DNA of 64,000 bases from positions 2,714,501 through 2,778,500 of the forward strand of contig JAPTOF010000004.1 in the NCBI GenBank assembly GCA_028554755.1, read 5' to 3'. Origin of the DNA: Cordia subcordata. Lineage: Eukaryota; Streptophyta; Magnoliopsida; Boraginales; Cordiaceae. A program made the position numbers and the translations under genes. Below the pieces are notes generated by a model. That model ran no database searches. It was not told the DNA's origin and saw only the letters and a list, made by a program, of their open reading frames with translations. Positions 35,628-47,322 of this stretch are shown here, piece after piece; the stretch's first letter is position 1; each line of letters opens with the position of its first letter.

Positions 35628-37634
35628 GGGACGTGGGTGGGCTCCACGGAGGCAGAATTTAGGTTTTCTTTTCTTTTTTTTTTTTGTTTTGGTTTTTATG
35701 GGTATTCCTGTAAATTCTTTAATGTTTTATGGGTGTAGTTGGCTTCGTAAACCCATAAGAAAAGAAAAACTACAGTTTTAATTTTAGTTTTTTTTATCTT
35801 TTTTCTACAGTAGTAGTTAATTTTTAGGCCAGAATGTACTCATGTTGGATTAATATTCTCTATTCAGATATAAATATGAGTTTGTTATGCTTTTATCTTC
35901 GTCCAGTTCAGCAATTCAATTATTTTAATCGTCATGTACTTTATATTGTTTTGAATTTATAAATCAAATGGTTGAAGATTATTATTTAAATTTTTAGCCG
36001 TGTTGTTGATTTTGCCCCTCCATCAGCTACTTTTTTTTTTTCTTGGTCAACCTTTAATTTTTTTTTCTGATACTAATAAATTAATGTCGTGTAAAATATG
36101 GTTATATTGTTTAATATTATTGTAATATAAAATTTAAATTATATAATAAATAGTTATTAAAAAAATTTCGTAATCTTTTGAAAATGTTTTTGTTATTTTG
36201 ATAAATTTAGAATAAGATTAATTATAAAATAAAAAAAATTTGTGTAATATAATTAAAGGGAGTCAAGTGATAAATTTGAGATAAGCATATATTCACTCGA
36301 CTCTTTTTAATTATATTATACAATTTGAGAATAAGCATATGTGCCTTTGCATGTATATGTTTTTTTTTTTTTTTGGATTTTATTTGATTAAATCGAATTA
36401 AAATTTTATATGTAAAATTTATATAAAAACAAAATTGAAATTTTTTTTTCTCCTCATAAGTAATTTAATATATCTTCTTATATTGTAATTTAAATGAACT
36501 TAAACTTTTTATATTTTATTTTTTTAACTTTTTTTTCATATCTTTTTATATTTAATACCAATTAGCACAATGGAATTTAACCAAAAAACAAAAAAATTAC
36601 AAGAAAAAAGATAATGGGAAACTCAAAGAACAAAAATTCGGGTATTTAAATTATAATTGAGTTTTTTTAATTTTTATTACCTAATTGTATAGTTTAATTT
36701 TTGTTCTTAAAGTTCAAAATTCTAAATCAAAAAATTTAAAAGCGTGGATCAATTTCACTCTTATGTAAAGTCAAAATATATTTTTAAATTTAGTTTAAAT
36801 TAGCACAATACAATTTAACAAATTTATGTATTTTTTTAATCTAGTCTAATTAGTAAACCTAAAACCCAAATGTCCAAAAAAATCAAGTTTTGCGATTTTA
36901 AATGTTTAACTTAATAGTTTTTTAGCTATAAAAATCAAATATTTGAAATTAAAAATTCAAATAAATTCCCATGTCTTACCCCGGTAGAATGGTTTTTTTT
37001 TATTTTTAATTTTATAGTTTTTCCAACTTGAATTGGGAAAAAATAAAAAAATCCAAAAGCGAAGATGTGTGATTAGTAGAAATGAAAAAGATAGTGCATA
37101 TCATTTTAATTGAGAAATAAAGGGAAAAAAATATAAAATAGATATGAGATTATCTAATTGAAAAGTTTCTTTGATTTTAATAATAAAAATTAAAAAATTC
37201 GATCTAAAAAACTCAAATCAATTATCTTAACCCGATTTGAGTTTTATGACTCGTAATACCCATTTTTTTTTATTGCAAAACTCATAATATTAAAAATCTA
37301 AACCAATATCTATCCCAATAAAAGTTGAAATGTATAATTAAGAGAGAAAAAAAAGTAAGAAAAGAAAGAAAAAATCATTTTGCTAGAGATGAAAAAAGAG
37401 AAAAAGAGTAAATATAAAATTATAATTATGTTATGATAAATATAAAAAATTATAAACTTGCCATTATAAATATTATATAAATTTTATGATAATCAAGTCT
37501 TTTTTTAAATTTATTACAATATTATTATTTTTTTTATATTATTCTTTAATAGAGAAGACCCATGAATGTATAGTGCTCAAAAAAATAAATCTTTTTATAT
37601 AAGTAAAGATGATTCTCATCACTGATGGCGGAAG
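35628..37634. other. H1 3' region and AT-rich intergenic DNA
   Basis: The first 200 bp or so is probably the H1 3' UTR (T-rich). The remainder is very AT-rich with no gene; the minus-strand ORF at 37546-37737 runs into the hAT-like element and is not supported. Confidence 0.55.
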
Positions 37635-38382
37635 TAGGGGTGTAAGCGGGCGGTTTCGGTTGGTTTTTGCGTGAAAATTCTAATCGAACCGAAATTTGCG
37701 GTTTTTCATTTTCTAAAACCAAAGTTGCCCATTTCAATTAAGCAATTGTTGGTTTCGGTCAATACGGTTTGTGCTGTTTAACTGATTTTTTTGGTCGGTT
37801 TTAAGTTTACATACACACACATATATATATGTGTGTGTGTGTGCATGTGTATACATATATTTGATTAGATAGATAGAATTTGCATAGATGGATACTTTAT
37901 TTGATCTATGATTTAGTTAATTAATCAACTTGAAGAACCATCAAGGGCCAACTTTCTACATTACTCTAAAATTAAACATTAACGACCCCTTTCTTCAAAA
38001 GAACTGTACTAAAAGTCCTCACTTATATTCAGGCTGTAGATGCTGTATTTGCAAAACCAACAATAAAGAGTGCTTTTTAAAACCCTAGTGCAGGAAGGCT
38101 AACACTATTATATAGTTTCCACATATTTAATTACTTGTTAATATATAATATATACATACATACATACATATATATGTATATATATATAAATATAAATAAT
38201 GATAATATATGGGTGGTTCGGTTTAACCGCTGTTTTGATCTCTCAAAATCATTAACCGAACTGCGCAAAGCGGTTTTTAAAAATTAAAACCACAAATGAT
38301 CGAATTACGTTAAAAATCGACGGTTTACGATCGATTCGGCCGAATCGGTTTTTTTATTTTTTCAACCTTTTCTACACCCCTA
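37635..38382. mobile_element. Non-autonomous hAT-like transposon with 8-bp target duplication
   Basis: 748 bp with ends TAGGGGTGTA and TACACCCCTA (perfect 10-bp inverted repeats). Flanking 8-mers are GGCGGAAG (37627-37634) and GGCGCAAG (38383-38390), one mismatch, the length expected of hAT. The interior has many CGGTTT/AACCG words and two AT/GT microsatellites (about 37812-37860 and 38145-38200). There is no transposase. Confidence 0.8.
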
Positions 38383-38390
38383 GGCGCAAG

Positions 38391-38965
38391 TTAGAATCTT
38401 TCGACGTGGGTTTTTTTTTTTTCTCGGCAGCGGACCCTTTCTTTTTTCTTCTTTTTTGTTTTTCACTTCACCTGAGAAATGTTTCAACTCGAATTGTATT
38501 TAGTTGACCCAATAAAATTTAAATATTTTAGGATTACAAAACTGTTTAAAATTATTATCTCTTATAATTCCGATTTTTTTTTTGTCAAGTTATAATTCTG
38601 CTGTTGAACGTTAATAATTTTGCCAAGAAGTGAGTTTATATGTTTTTCTTCTTTGACATTAATCTTTTAATTAATAGGTAAAATTAGAAAAAGATTCTTG
38701 CTTTTAGTTGAACTATAGCATTTTCTCAAATGACATGTACTATAATTGATACATGCATCAAATTATTCGGAAAACACAGATTTTTAGTCAATTGAAAAGT
38801 CAGTAAAAAATGCATAGGAGGTCAAACAGTTAAAAGAAAAGTCAAACTCGAGACCATGGTCAAAATATAAAAAGTTGTTCTCTTTTAGTCCTCCCGTTTA
38901 CAATCGACCCAAATGCTCTCCTGAAAAAAAAAAAAAAAAAGTGGGCTGCTGCAACAGTTGTTGGA
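38391..38965. other. AT-rich intergenic stretch
   Basis: No gene is supported; an A-run lies at about 38925-38940. Confidence 0.5.
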
Positions 38966-39077
38966 GGGTGTTTGGCTTTACTTATTTTGGGTGTTATAAG
39001 CATGAAAAAAATATATTTTTACGTACTTTTTATTATTTAAATGCTTATAAACACTAAATAGGTAAAGCCAAACACTT
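38966..39077. mobile_element. Second copy of the GTGTTTGGC MITE
   Basis: About 112 bp with left arm GGGTGTTTGGCTTTACTTAT and right arm ATAGGTAAAGCCAAACAC, inverted to one another. Same family and length as 22762-22874. Confidence 0.7.
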
Positions 39078-41082
39078 TCTTAGTCTAAGGTATGCTTTTC
39101 TATCTTCTCCTCATGGAGAAATTAGGTTTTGGGATTTTGACAATTCTAGCTGGGTTGTTCATTTCCCTGTTCTACCATTCCTTAAATTTGGACTCGTTTG
39201 GATTGTTTTTTTTTTTTAAATCGTTTTTTTAATAATTTTTGAAAAATAATTTTTTTAAAAGCTAAAAATTATAGTTTTTAAAAAAAGTTGTATTTGAATT
39301 TTTTTGTGAGTTTTAATTTTTTTGGAAGTAAAATCAAATAATTATTACAAATTTAATATAACTTTTTTAAAGAAAAAAAATTAATTCAAATAGGCCTTTT
39401 ATTGAATGCAGTGACCCTTTCGTGCATGATTACTGAAAGTTAAAAAGTTTTAACAGTTATGTGTTCAGTGTTCTACTGTTGTGAACCGTGCAAGAATCTG
39501 ACACTAGCTACTATTGATGAAAGGTGTAATGTGGTTGTGTGATAGTTAGGTTATGCTCATGTTAACTGGGCTCTACTTATATTATTCGAGTTATCAATTT
39601 AGGATAGTTTTAACAATAAATTTTCCTGCTAGAGAAGTTAAACATTGCCTCTGTGCCATTGTAGGTAACTCGACTGTATTTATGAGCTTCATTTCTGTTG
39701 CAAATGAAAATCTTGATTTGATACCCTAAATTGGAAATATGGGTAAGCTTTAATAAAATTATCACATAGTGCATATTACATAGATTTATGTTGGCGGCAA
39801 CTCTGAATTAAAGATAATCAGTTAATGTAAGTTAGTCTTTTAGTTTGCGGCGAATATTATTGAAGGATGCATCTGGTATTACCAAATGTATATGCACTTG
39901 TAGGCAAGTGTTTCATATTTAGGGAGCATATTAATGCACATTCTCTGTATGAACCGCTCCTTTGTGTCATCGGAAAATGAGAATTCGGTATTTGCTTTAA
40001 TTCTGCAGCTCTATCTTCGTAACAGTTTATTCGGCAAACAACTATCCCTACTGTATGTATTCGGTATTTCTTGCAGCTTCTTCTTTAGTTCCTTGATGAA
40101 TTTGTCATCATCTTCATTTTGGTCTTGGTATTAACCTGCACTATACTGTTGCAATCAGTTATTAAGGCTTTGACTTCTCAGAGTAAGCAATTTTTCGAGA
40201 CATGCAATCTTTTAATAAGTGATGGAAAAGTAGATCTTAGACTCAGTTCAGTCAGCTACTTCCTGAAGATGTCAAAATTCGTGTACCTCATAAATCAAGA
40301 TTCTACAAAATGCAGAAAATTCAATATCTTAGAATTGCATATGTACAAATGACCGTTTGAAGATTCAGGTCATAGAAACTGATGTCTTGGAGAAGGATTT
40401 TCAGTTTTAGAATGGTTTCTAATAATCCTTTGAAGATTCAAACCGTAGATACCAATGTTTTTAGGGGAAAGTTTGCAGTTTTCACTAGATTGTTATTAAG
40501 ATATGCTTTCCAGCACTTCCAAATTTGGGTTGCTTTTCATCAATGCCAAATTTATGATCCTTTTTCTCCCACTACAGCAATTTTCGTTCATGGCACTTTT
40601 TATCCCAAAAAAAAAAAAAAAAGAATTCATGCACCAAAATTTAGCCCTTTTTGGTGTGAAAAGATTAAGTTATTGAGAACGAGTTATTCTATGGATCATG
40701 ATTTTGGTGGTGATTACACAGTTGAAGAAAAATTGTTACTGAGTACTTCTTGATGGGAAAAGAGATCCAATAAGAAATGTTACTGGCTTCTTGTTCTCAT
40801 TCTCTAACTGCATAGCTGGCTAGCCTGTCTTGTATGTTTCATACAAAACATTGATTTGATGTGGCTGAGTTCTGGTTTATACATGCTAGCAGCATTCCTC
40901 GTTTACATATATTGCTTTTCTGAAGGACCCCTTCACTTATAATAGTTACATGAAGCTTTAACAAGTGCAAACCAAATAAAAAACTCTTGGTTGAAAATCT
41001 GAGTCAAATATAAATCCTGATCAGTAACTTTAATGGTATTGCCTCAGAAGCAGTCACAGGTGGACATTGTCTGGCAGCGGAA
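39078..41082. other. Intergenic DNA with a possible further MITE
   Basis: 39192-39400 has GGACTCGTTTGGATTG at the left and AATTCAAATAGGCC at the right, a weak inverted pair around A/T runs. The plus-strand ORF at 40382-40753 (123 codons) has no recognisable family. The last few hundred bases before 41083 should include the 3' UTR of the minus-strand NAD kinase gene. Confidence 0.4.
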
Positions 41083-44000
41083 CTAGTCTTTTAAGCTTTC
41101 AACCTTCTGGATTGCATATTTTAACTCTTTTTGGATGTTCAACCTTGAAGGTGACAAAACTATATCTTTCCACACTGATCCTGCTAAATAAGCTGGATTC
41201 GGGGGTCCGTAAAGTTCATGTATGGAGTCTGCATTCTCATTTAATCTGGCTACCTCCTTGAGACATTTTATCTCATCTGGGTCAACCAGTAATGTTCTGT
41301 CTTTGTCTTTCCATCCTATCAGCTGACAACAAAAATCATGTTAATAATTTTGAAATGAATATAGTAATGGGCAATAGCTCAGTTGATGTTGCTCACTTAA
41401 GATGAATATCTCCAGTTTGCGCTTAGTGCATTTTCTTGTATTATAGATGATAAGAGCTGGATCTGCTTGATGGCATTTTCTATGATATTCTGAAGCAACA
41501 GGTGCAGAAATGAAACAAAAATCAGGATTATACCTTTGGTGGGCCCTCCAAAGCATTGGTGCAGTATAATCTGGCATTATCTACTAGTTGGCAGTATGTG
41601 GTGAATGCATTTGCAAATCTCTTGTGTGATTTTAACTGTGAGTTCACCCTCACTGCTCTTCGGGTCATAATAGCTCTCCTGTAAACAAATAGGTGAGAAA
41701 TGGTGAATGACAAACCTTTTCTGCATCTCTTTTCTTTCCCATTTTTCCTTAGATTAGGAAGTCAAAAATTAGAATTCTACTCCATTATTTTCTTTTACTA
41801 CAAAAATGTAAAAGTAAAAGAGAAACCTGAATGTTTCAAGACTGAATGCTCCATTTTGAAAACATTACTTTTCGAACTGGAAATGTGAGAAGCTGGTGAG
41901 GGATGTCTGAGAATGCGTTTTGGAAGTACATTGTGCTGAAGTTTATAATGTGGTGCCTTCGGAAATATAATAAATTCTATCATCAATTTTTTTTCCTGTT
42001 ACTTGAAAAGTTTATGCCATTTCATGAGTCATATGGATGAACTAGAATGACCATAGTTTTCTTGTACTTATCACGTACCTTATGCCTCTTATGACAGCTA
42101 AATAGGCATCGCAAACAACTCCAACCAACTCTATTCTGTATGGCCTTCTCTTTTTAGTTCCATCAGATTCTTGTTCTTCATCTATCTGTTCCCAGTAGTT
42201 TTCAGTTACGGTTCCATCATCTTCTACCTTGTAACCAACTCCCATGCGGTATCGGCGCCGATGAACATTTCTGGCCATGGTTATTGTCTGCACAACAAAT
42301 GGCATCCAGGAGAGTGTGCCATCCATAATCACATCTCTCCCTTCATTAAGTGCTGTTACAAGGAGGGATGATGCTGCATCTGCAGATGACTGATGCACCT
42401 GTACAATGGTACAATTGTCAAATATAATATTATGCTGCAACAACAATCGTGAAAAAGATAGTGATCATTGAGATAACAGTAGAGGAGGTGAGGTTTTTCA
42501 TCCAGCTTCAATAGCTTTTCAGAGAATCAAAGTGCAGTCGACAAAAGTTGGGTAATGAATATCAGTTGTTTTGATGCTTCCCCCTATACTTGTTGCTTAA
42601 TTGTTAGCTTATGATTCTCAAAAACTACTCCAGTTAATGGATACAAATATTGCAGATGATTGTACTTAAGGGGTTGGGTTGGGGCAGAGGATATGGCACA
42701 CGGTGATTAACCAAGTGTTGTTGGGTGGCCATAGGAGGCAAAAGGAGACTAATCCATCATGATTTCATATCAAGCTTAATCAGAAACTTTTTCCTTGTTT
42801 TTGATACATCCTGTAATTCTGGAAAGATGCAAATTTTGGTGAATGATAGAAGATCAGAATCACTTTCTGTAGTAAGATTATAATAGTTGCTATTTGAAGC
42901 ATTGGCTAAATTATATGGTTCTGGTGTTTAAGGTGGAATGCCATATGCAAAGAAACCTTAAATCTTCTAGGGCACCAAATTGGCAGACCTGCATGTAAAA
43001 GAGATGCTTTTTTTGCTTAGGAAGCAACATATGAGAAGGACCCATAAAAGAGCATATAGACAAAGTGTGCACAAGGAGGTTATTATTCCTGAATTCATCA
43101 TGAAGTAGCTAAAGTACTCGCCAAATCTAGTAGGTCCAATTTTTTTGATTTGGATGAGCATGCCAGAGACTGTCAGGACCTTTTCCCAGCTGGAGTATGT
43201 AGATATTAAGGAAAAACCTGATGCCTTGAAAGAGGTACCTCATGTATTTGTTAGATCTTGTGGAAGAAAGGAATAGCAGGGCCTATGAGCGAAAGACTAC
43301 ATCCCAGAAACTAAAATTTGTTGAAGAAAGATAATTATCTTGGTAGTAATTACTCTTTTAAAGCCATTTCGGTAGTTTACATTCACTTATTCAGGGGACT
43401 TAATTATAGAGTTTCAAGTGGAAGGAAAGATTTCATATGCTAGTTTAGCTTTAGTATAGCAATGAGATACTGTGGAAAGTAGCATGGTCTGACATTGATT
43501 TGTCAAATCTGCATTAATTTTGGGATGTCATGCTATTAGAGACTGATGGCTAAAGATAGGTTCTTCAAGCTTCTGGAAAATGCTAAACGTTCCTTGTGCT
43601 CTGGACGAGAGGAATCAGTGAATCATTTTTCTCTTTAGTAGTTGCTGTAGAAAGCCTGGCTCAGGATCCTACCCATGCTAAAGATTCCAAGGTGTTCCTG
43701 GGGACAGGAGCAGGAGCAGAATTGGCTGATGTTGAGTACTGCATCTGATCCTTCAGTTTTCAAATAAGGAAGCTTTGACTATCAGCAACAGTTTATTACC
43801 TGTGGCTTGTGAGAAATATAAGAGACTTCCAGTAGGTGATTGTGCCTTTGTTATCTTTATTGGCTGTAGTTCAAATGAAGTCCAGCTGCCGGAGAAGAGA
43901 TTTGAAAACACACGACAGGTTTGTTCCTTCTAGGCAATATAGAATAGGTGGGAACGTGCAACTAGTTGTTAATGTCCCTTTAGGCTTTGATTCTATTATT

Positions 44001-46280
44001 TTCTTTCCTTCATCCAATTCTTTTACCTCCTAATTGTCTTCCCTAAATTCCTTTTCACAAGAATGTGCCTAACACTAATACATTATCATGCATCTTAGAT
44101 AATGAAATTTCTTCTTTCAGCATTGGTAATCTAGATATCTCATGTGATAAAACGATTTTTCACCAGAAAGTGATATTGTATTATTCAGGGATGGGATCCA
44201 TTGCTTTGTACTGCACCTTTAAGCAGAGAGCTGAGTTGATTTGCTATTGTGAGTCTCAGGATAAGTTAAAAGCTTCCCCACACAATAGATGGGTTTATGT
44301 GCCACCTCTACCAAGGGGAAGAAGGGCAGCACAGAAGGAGCAGGACAGAATAATTAGGCCAAATACATACCAATTCAGCTGTTTGAAGCATGTCATGGTG
44401 ATGTCCTCTAGAACTGAGCGCTCTATAGATAACGTCTGACTCTTTAAATGCATCTGCCTCTATAATAACTGCTTGTCCAGATGCTCCTGCCCAAAACGGT
44501 CTGCATGCAATTTCACACATGCAGTTGGTTACCTGTTTTGCAATCTATATGCGTGAAAGGAAAAAGTTCTATTCAAGCTGATCAGCATACAAGATGTAGA
44601 TACTTCACTGTTTAGTTGTGTGTATGCGATCACTATATGAGTTCTTACTCTTTGAGAATGTCTTTGAGCACAGTACTCTTCCCTGCCCCCATACCACCAC
44701 CCATAAAGAGGAGGACGGGGCTTCTGTCTTTGTGAGCCATAGGGACCATCACATCAGTACATTGCGAATCATCTGCAGATACAAGTCCAATGGCTTTCAT
44801 CTCCTCCACTAATGTGGTAAACACTCTTGCAACCTTGAGATCCTTTGTCACCCTCTCAAATCTCTGTTCCCTTACTCAGCAGAAAGACGTAATAATAATG
44901 AAGTCAAGTCAGTAACTTGTTGTTGGCACAAATTCAATGACAGGAACCTCAAACAAGAATACCGAGAATTTTGTTCCTGAAAACACACACAATCATGTAC
45001 AAATATATAGAATTTTACTTGTAGGTAGGTTAATGTGAGGAGGCTTTTCCAAGAACAGACCACATGAGGAGGTTCTATACCTTGTGAAATTTATTTCCAA
45101 CGTTCTTTTGTTTATTTTGGTGCATGTATGCATATACAGTTCTTTATGCATTTATATGCTATATATTATTTCTGGCTCCAAAATTGCTATATATTATTTC
45201 CGCCTCCAAAATTATGGATCAAATAGATGATATAGTGCAAAATTCTAAAACATCCTAGCTTTAGTACTTTGGAGAATCTATCAGATACACCTTCATAGCT
45301 TTGAGATCTACATCTATGAATTGAGTGGTCCGAATTCAATAAATCTACTCTATTGTTGAAACAGGTCATGTTGGCACAGTTTTGGCGACAAGCAAAGTTA
45401 CCTGGTAGCTGCCATGACAATGTGCTTCAACTTCTTTTTTGGCTCAGAATCAGCACTCAGCGCCTGAAACACATTTTATTGTCACTAAGACGATGGAGAA
45501 TGAGGTAGCTACTTTTACATTTTTCGTTTCCATAAAAATATAATGCGAAGCTGTAGATCTAAACTATCTCACTGATTTCGACCCAAAAAAGAAAATAGAT
45601 AACACTACCTCACTGATCATTTCAGGGGCATGTCTCCAGTGGAATGCAAAGTAACTAAGCATGCATCTCTCAAACTCTTCCACAAGCTTAACAAAGAGTG
45701 AATCAGCATCCGGTTCATTATCAAATAACGCATAGATATCATCCTCAAATCCTTCTGATTTTCTAACATACTCAGAAGCTAGCTTGCAAAGGTTTGGACA
45801 TTGACTATTATTCTTGAATCCCATTTGTCTAGCTGCGTATATAGGCATACAGACACATATTAGAGACATCAGAAGAACTAGAAAGAATCCAATGGGTATA
45901 CAGATCTGACAATGCCATTCATTCTTGTCTAGACCTCTCTCTTTAAGGGCAAAGATCATATAATTACCTACGTAATCAGAGAACTTTTCAAGCTTGATAA
46001 CTTGGCCAGTGTCTGAATGTTTGATTCGTGGTACAATCTTTTGATTTCTTCTTCTCTTCAGGCGAAAATGCATCACGGCTGCGATGATTAATCCGATGGA
46101 AGAGGCTAAGAAGATCTGTGTGTAGGTAGGACTAGTGTTGCCACTATCATCTGGAGATAATGAACAAGAATATGTTGTGAAGAGTGAAGACATATTATGA
46201 TAAAAATGCATAAAGTGAAGAACATAAACATGTATATATATAGTCGAGTGTAATGATGGTAAATGCTTACCTTCCTGCAT
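41083..46280 (-). CDS. NADKc: Calmodulin-dependent NAD+ kinase (NADKc type), P-loop / zeta-toxin-like fold
   Basis: Minus-strand gene. Exons: 46271-46280 (10 nt), 45968-46150, 45609-45832, 45402-45463, 44649-44870, 44371-44500, 42079-42398, 41534-41678 and 41083-41322. All introns are GT-AG and all phases close, giving 511 aa. An alternative uses ATG 46193 with no first intron (522 aa). Residues about 13-30 (QIFLASSIGLIIAAVMHF) form one membrane helix followed by basic RLKRRR. A basic amphipathic region (KKKLKHIVMAATR, about 148-160) and its surroundings are a candidate calmodulin-binding segment. Walker A GGGMGAGKST lies at about 217-226, then VIIEADAFKESDVIYRAL and NEGRDVIMDGTLSW. The family includes Arabidopsis At1g04280, which phosphorylates NAD+ to NADP+ when Ca2+/calmodulin is bound and sits at the mitochondrial surface. 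The role here is inferred from that likeness. One intron is 1.97 kb. Confidence 0.88.
46233..46242 (-). promoter_or_regulatory. TATA-like tract for a shorter NADKc transcript
   Basis: TATATATA on the minus strand, about 40 bp before the alternative start ATG at 46193. If used, the 10-nt first coding exon would be skipped and a longer N-terminus made. In the spliced model this tract lies within the first intron. Confidence 0.3.
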
Positions 46281-47230
46281 TTCTTTGCTTTTCAAGAAGA
46301 TTCTTTTTTATTTTTTATTTTTCGTGAAGAATTTTGTTTCTCAGATTTGTGATTTGCTTATTTGAAGAAAGAACAAGTCGTGCATGAGAATGTATAGATC
46401 AGTCGCAGGTTAATCGTTTGGGTAGTTTTGGCATTTGGTACACGTGCTACAATGCCATGCAACTCATTTTTTAATGATAGCAAATAAGGGAATGACACAT
46501 GAAATTAAGCTAAATTTATTTGTATAATTAGTTGCTATTTTTACAAAGAAAGAAAGATGCTCGATCTTGACATTTCTCTTCTCATTTTTGTAAAGTTCAG
46601 GAAACATAAATTCTAATACCTAGTGACAATAGATTGATCCCTTTGTGGATATAATGTTATGACAGAAATTTATGGTGATAAATCGTCAAAATCGTTATAT
46701 TACTGTTAAATATCTATTATAGCGTTATAACATTATAAGAGATATTCAAAATCCAATCAAAATGTCAAAGTGCGATAATCTAGTATGAGCACAATCATTA
46801 AATTTCGCGGTTCCATTTTCTCAATTTAATGGTTCTATTATATTAGCTCTACCCAGTGAAGCAAAGTTAAACAAAATTTAATTTACCAAAATTGTATGTG
46901 ATGCCAGAATAACATAATCTATGTTAATTAATTGTCTCGTAATATTTTTAGAATTTTTTGGTTTGCTCTCATAGCAACAACAATAACGATAAATGACTTT
47001 TAACTTTATCGTTCTTGAACAAAATAATTCAGATTTCTCTTATATTATTATGCAATAACAAAAATTACAAAACGATCCAATTTTAATAATTTACATGCAC
47101 CAACAGTACACCCAACTAATTAATCACCCACTTAAGAATTTACAAGTTGTATCATTACATTAGTCATGCTAACATCCTTAATATTCATAATATAATATTG
47201 AAATAAAAGAAGTATTTATAATAACTGAAT
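46281..47230. other. Divergent promoter region between NADKc and the PPR gene
   Basis: About 950 bp of AT-rich DNA separates the two divergent genes. No further gene is seen. TATAAATTT at about 47231-47239 lies just before the PPR leader. Confidence 0.5.
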
Positions 47231-47239
47231 TATAAATTT
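47231..47239 (+). promoter_or_regulatory. TATA-like box of the PPR gene
   Basis: TATAAATTT, 92 bp before the in-frame ATG at 47323. Initiation about 30 bp downstream would fall near 47265, past the first out-of-frame ATG at 47252 but before those at 47291 and 47309. Confidence 0.35.
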
Positions 47240-47322
47240 TAGGCACAGAAAATGTTCACAAATGACACGCCGGTTCTGGCTGCGGCGTCAATGAAACTCC
47301 TGCACGTTATGTGTTTGCGAAA

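Noticed and set aside
35158..35647. 141-aa and 156-aa frames over the H1 tail
   Set aside because: Low-complexity shadows of the Lys/Ala/Pro-rich H1 C-terminus.
40382..40753. 123-aa plus-strand ORF
   Set aside because: Contains a poly-Lys run from an A-tract and no recognisable domain.
43836..44439. ORFs within the long NADKc intron
   Set aside because: They lie inside or across the 42399-44370 intron and adjoining exon on the opposite strand and show no family signature.
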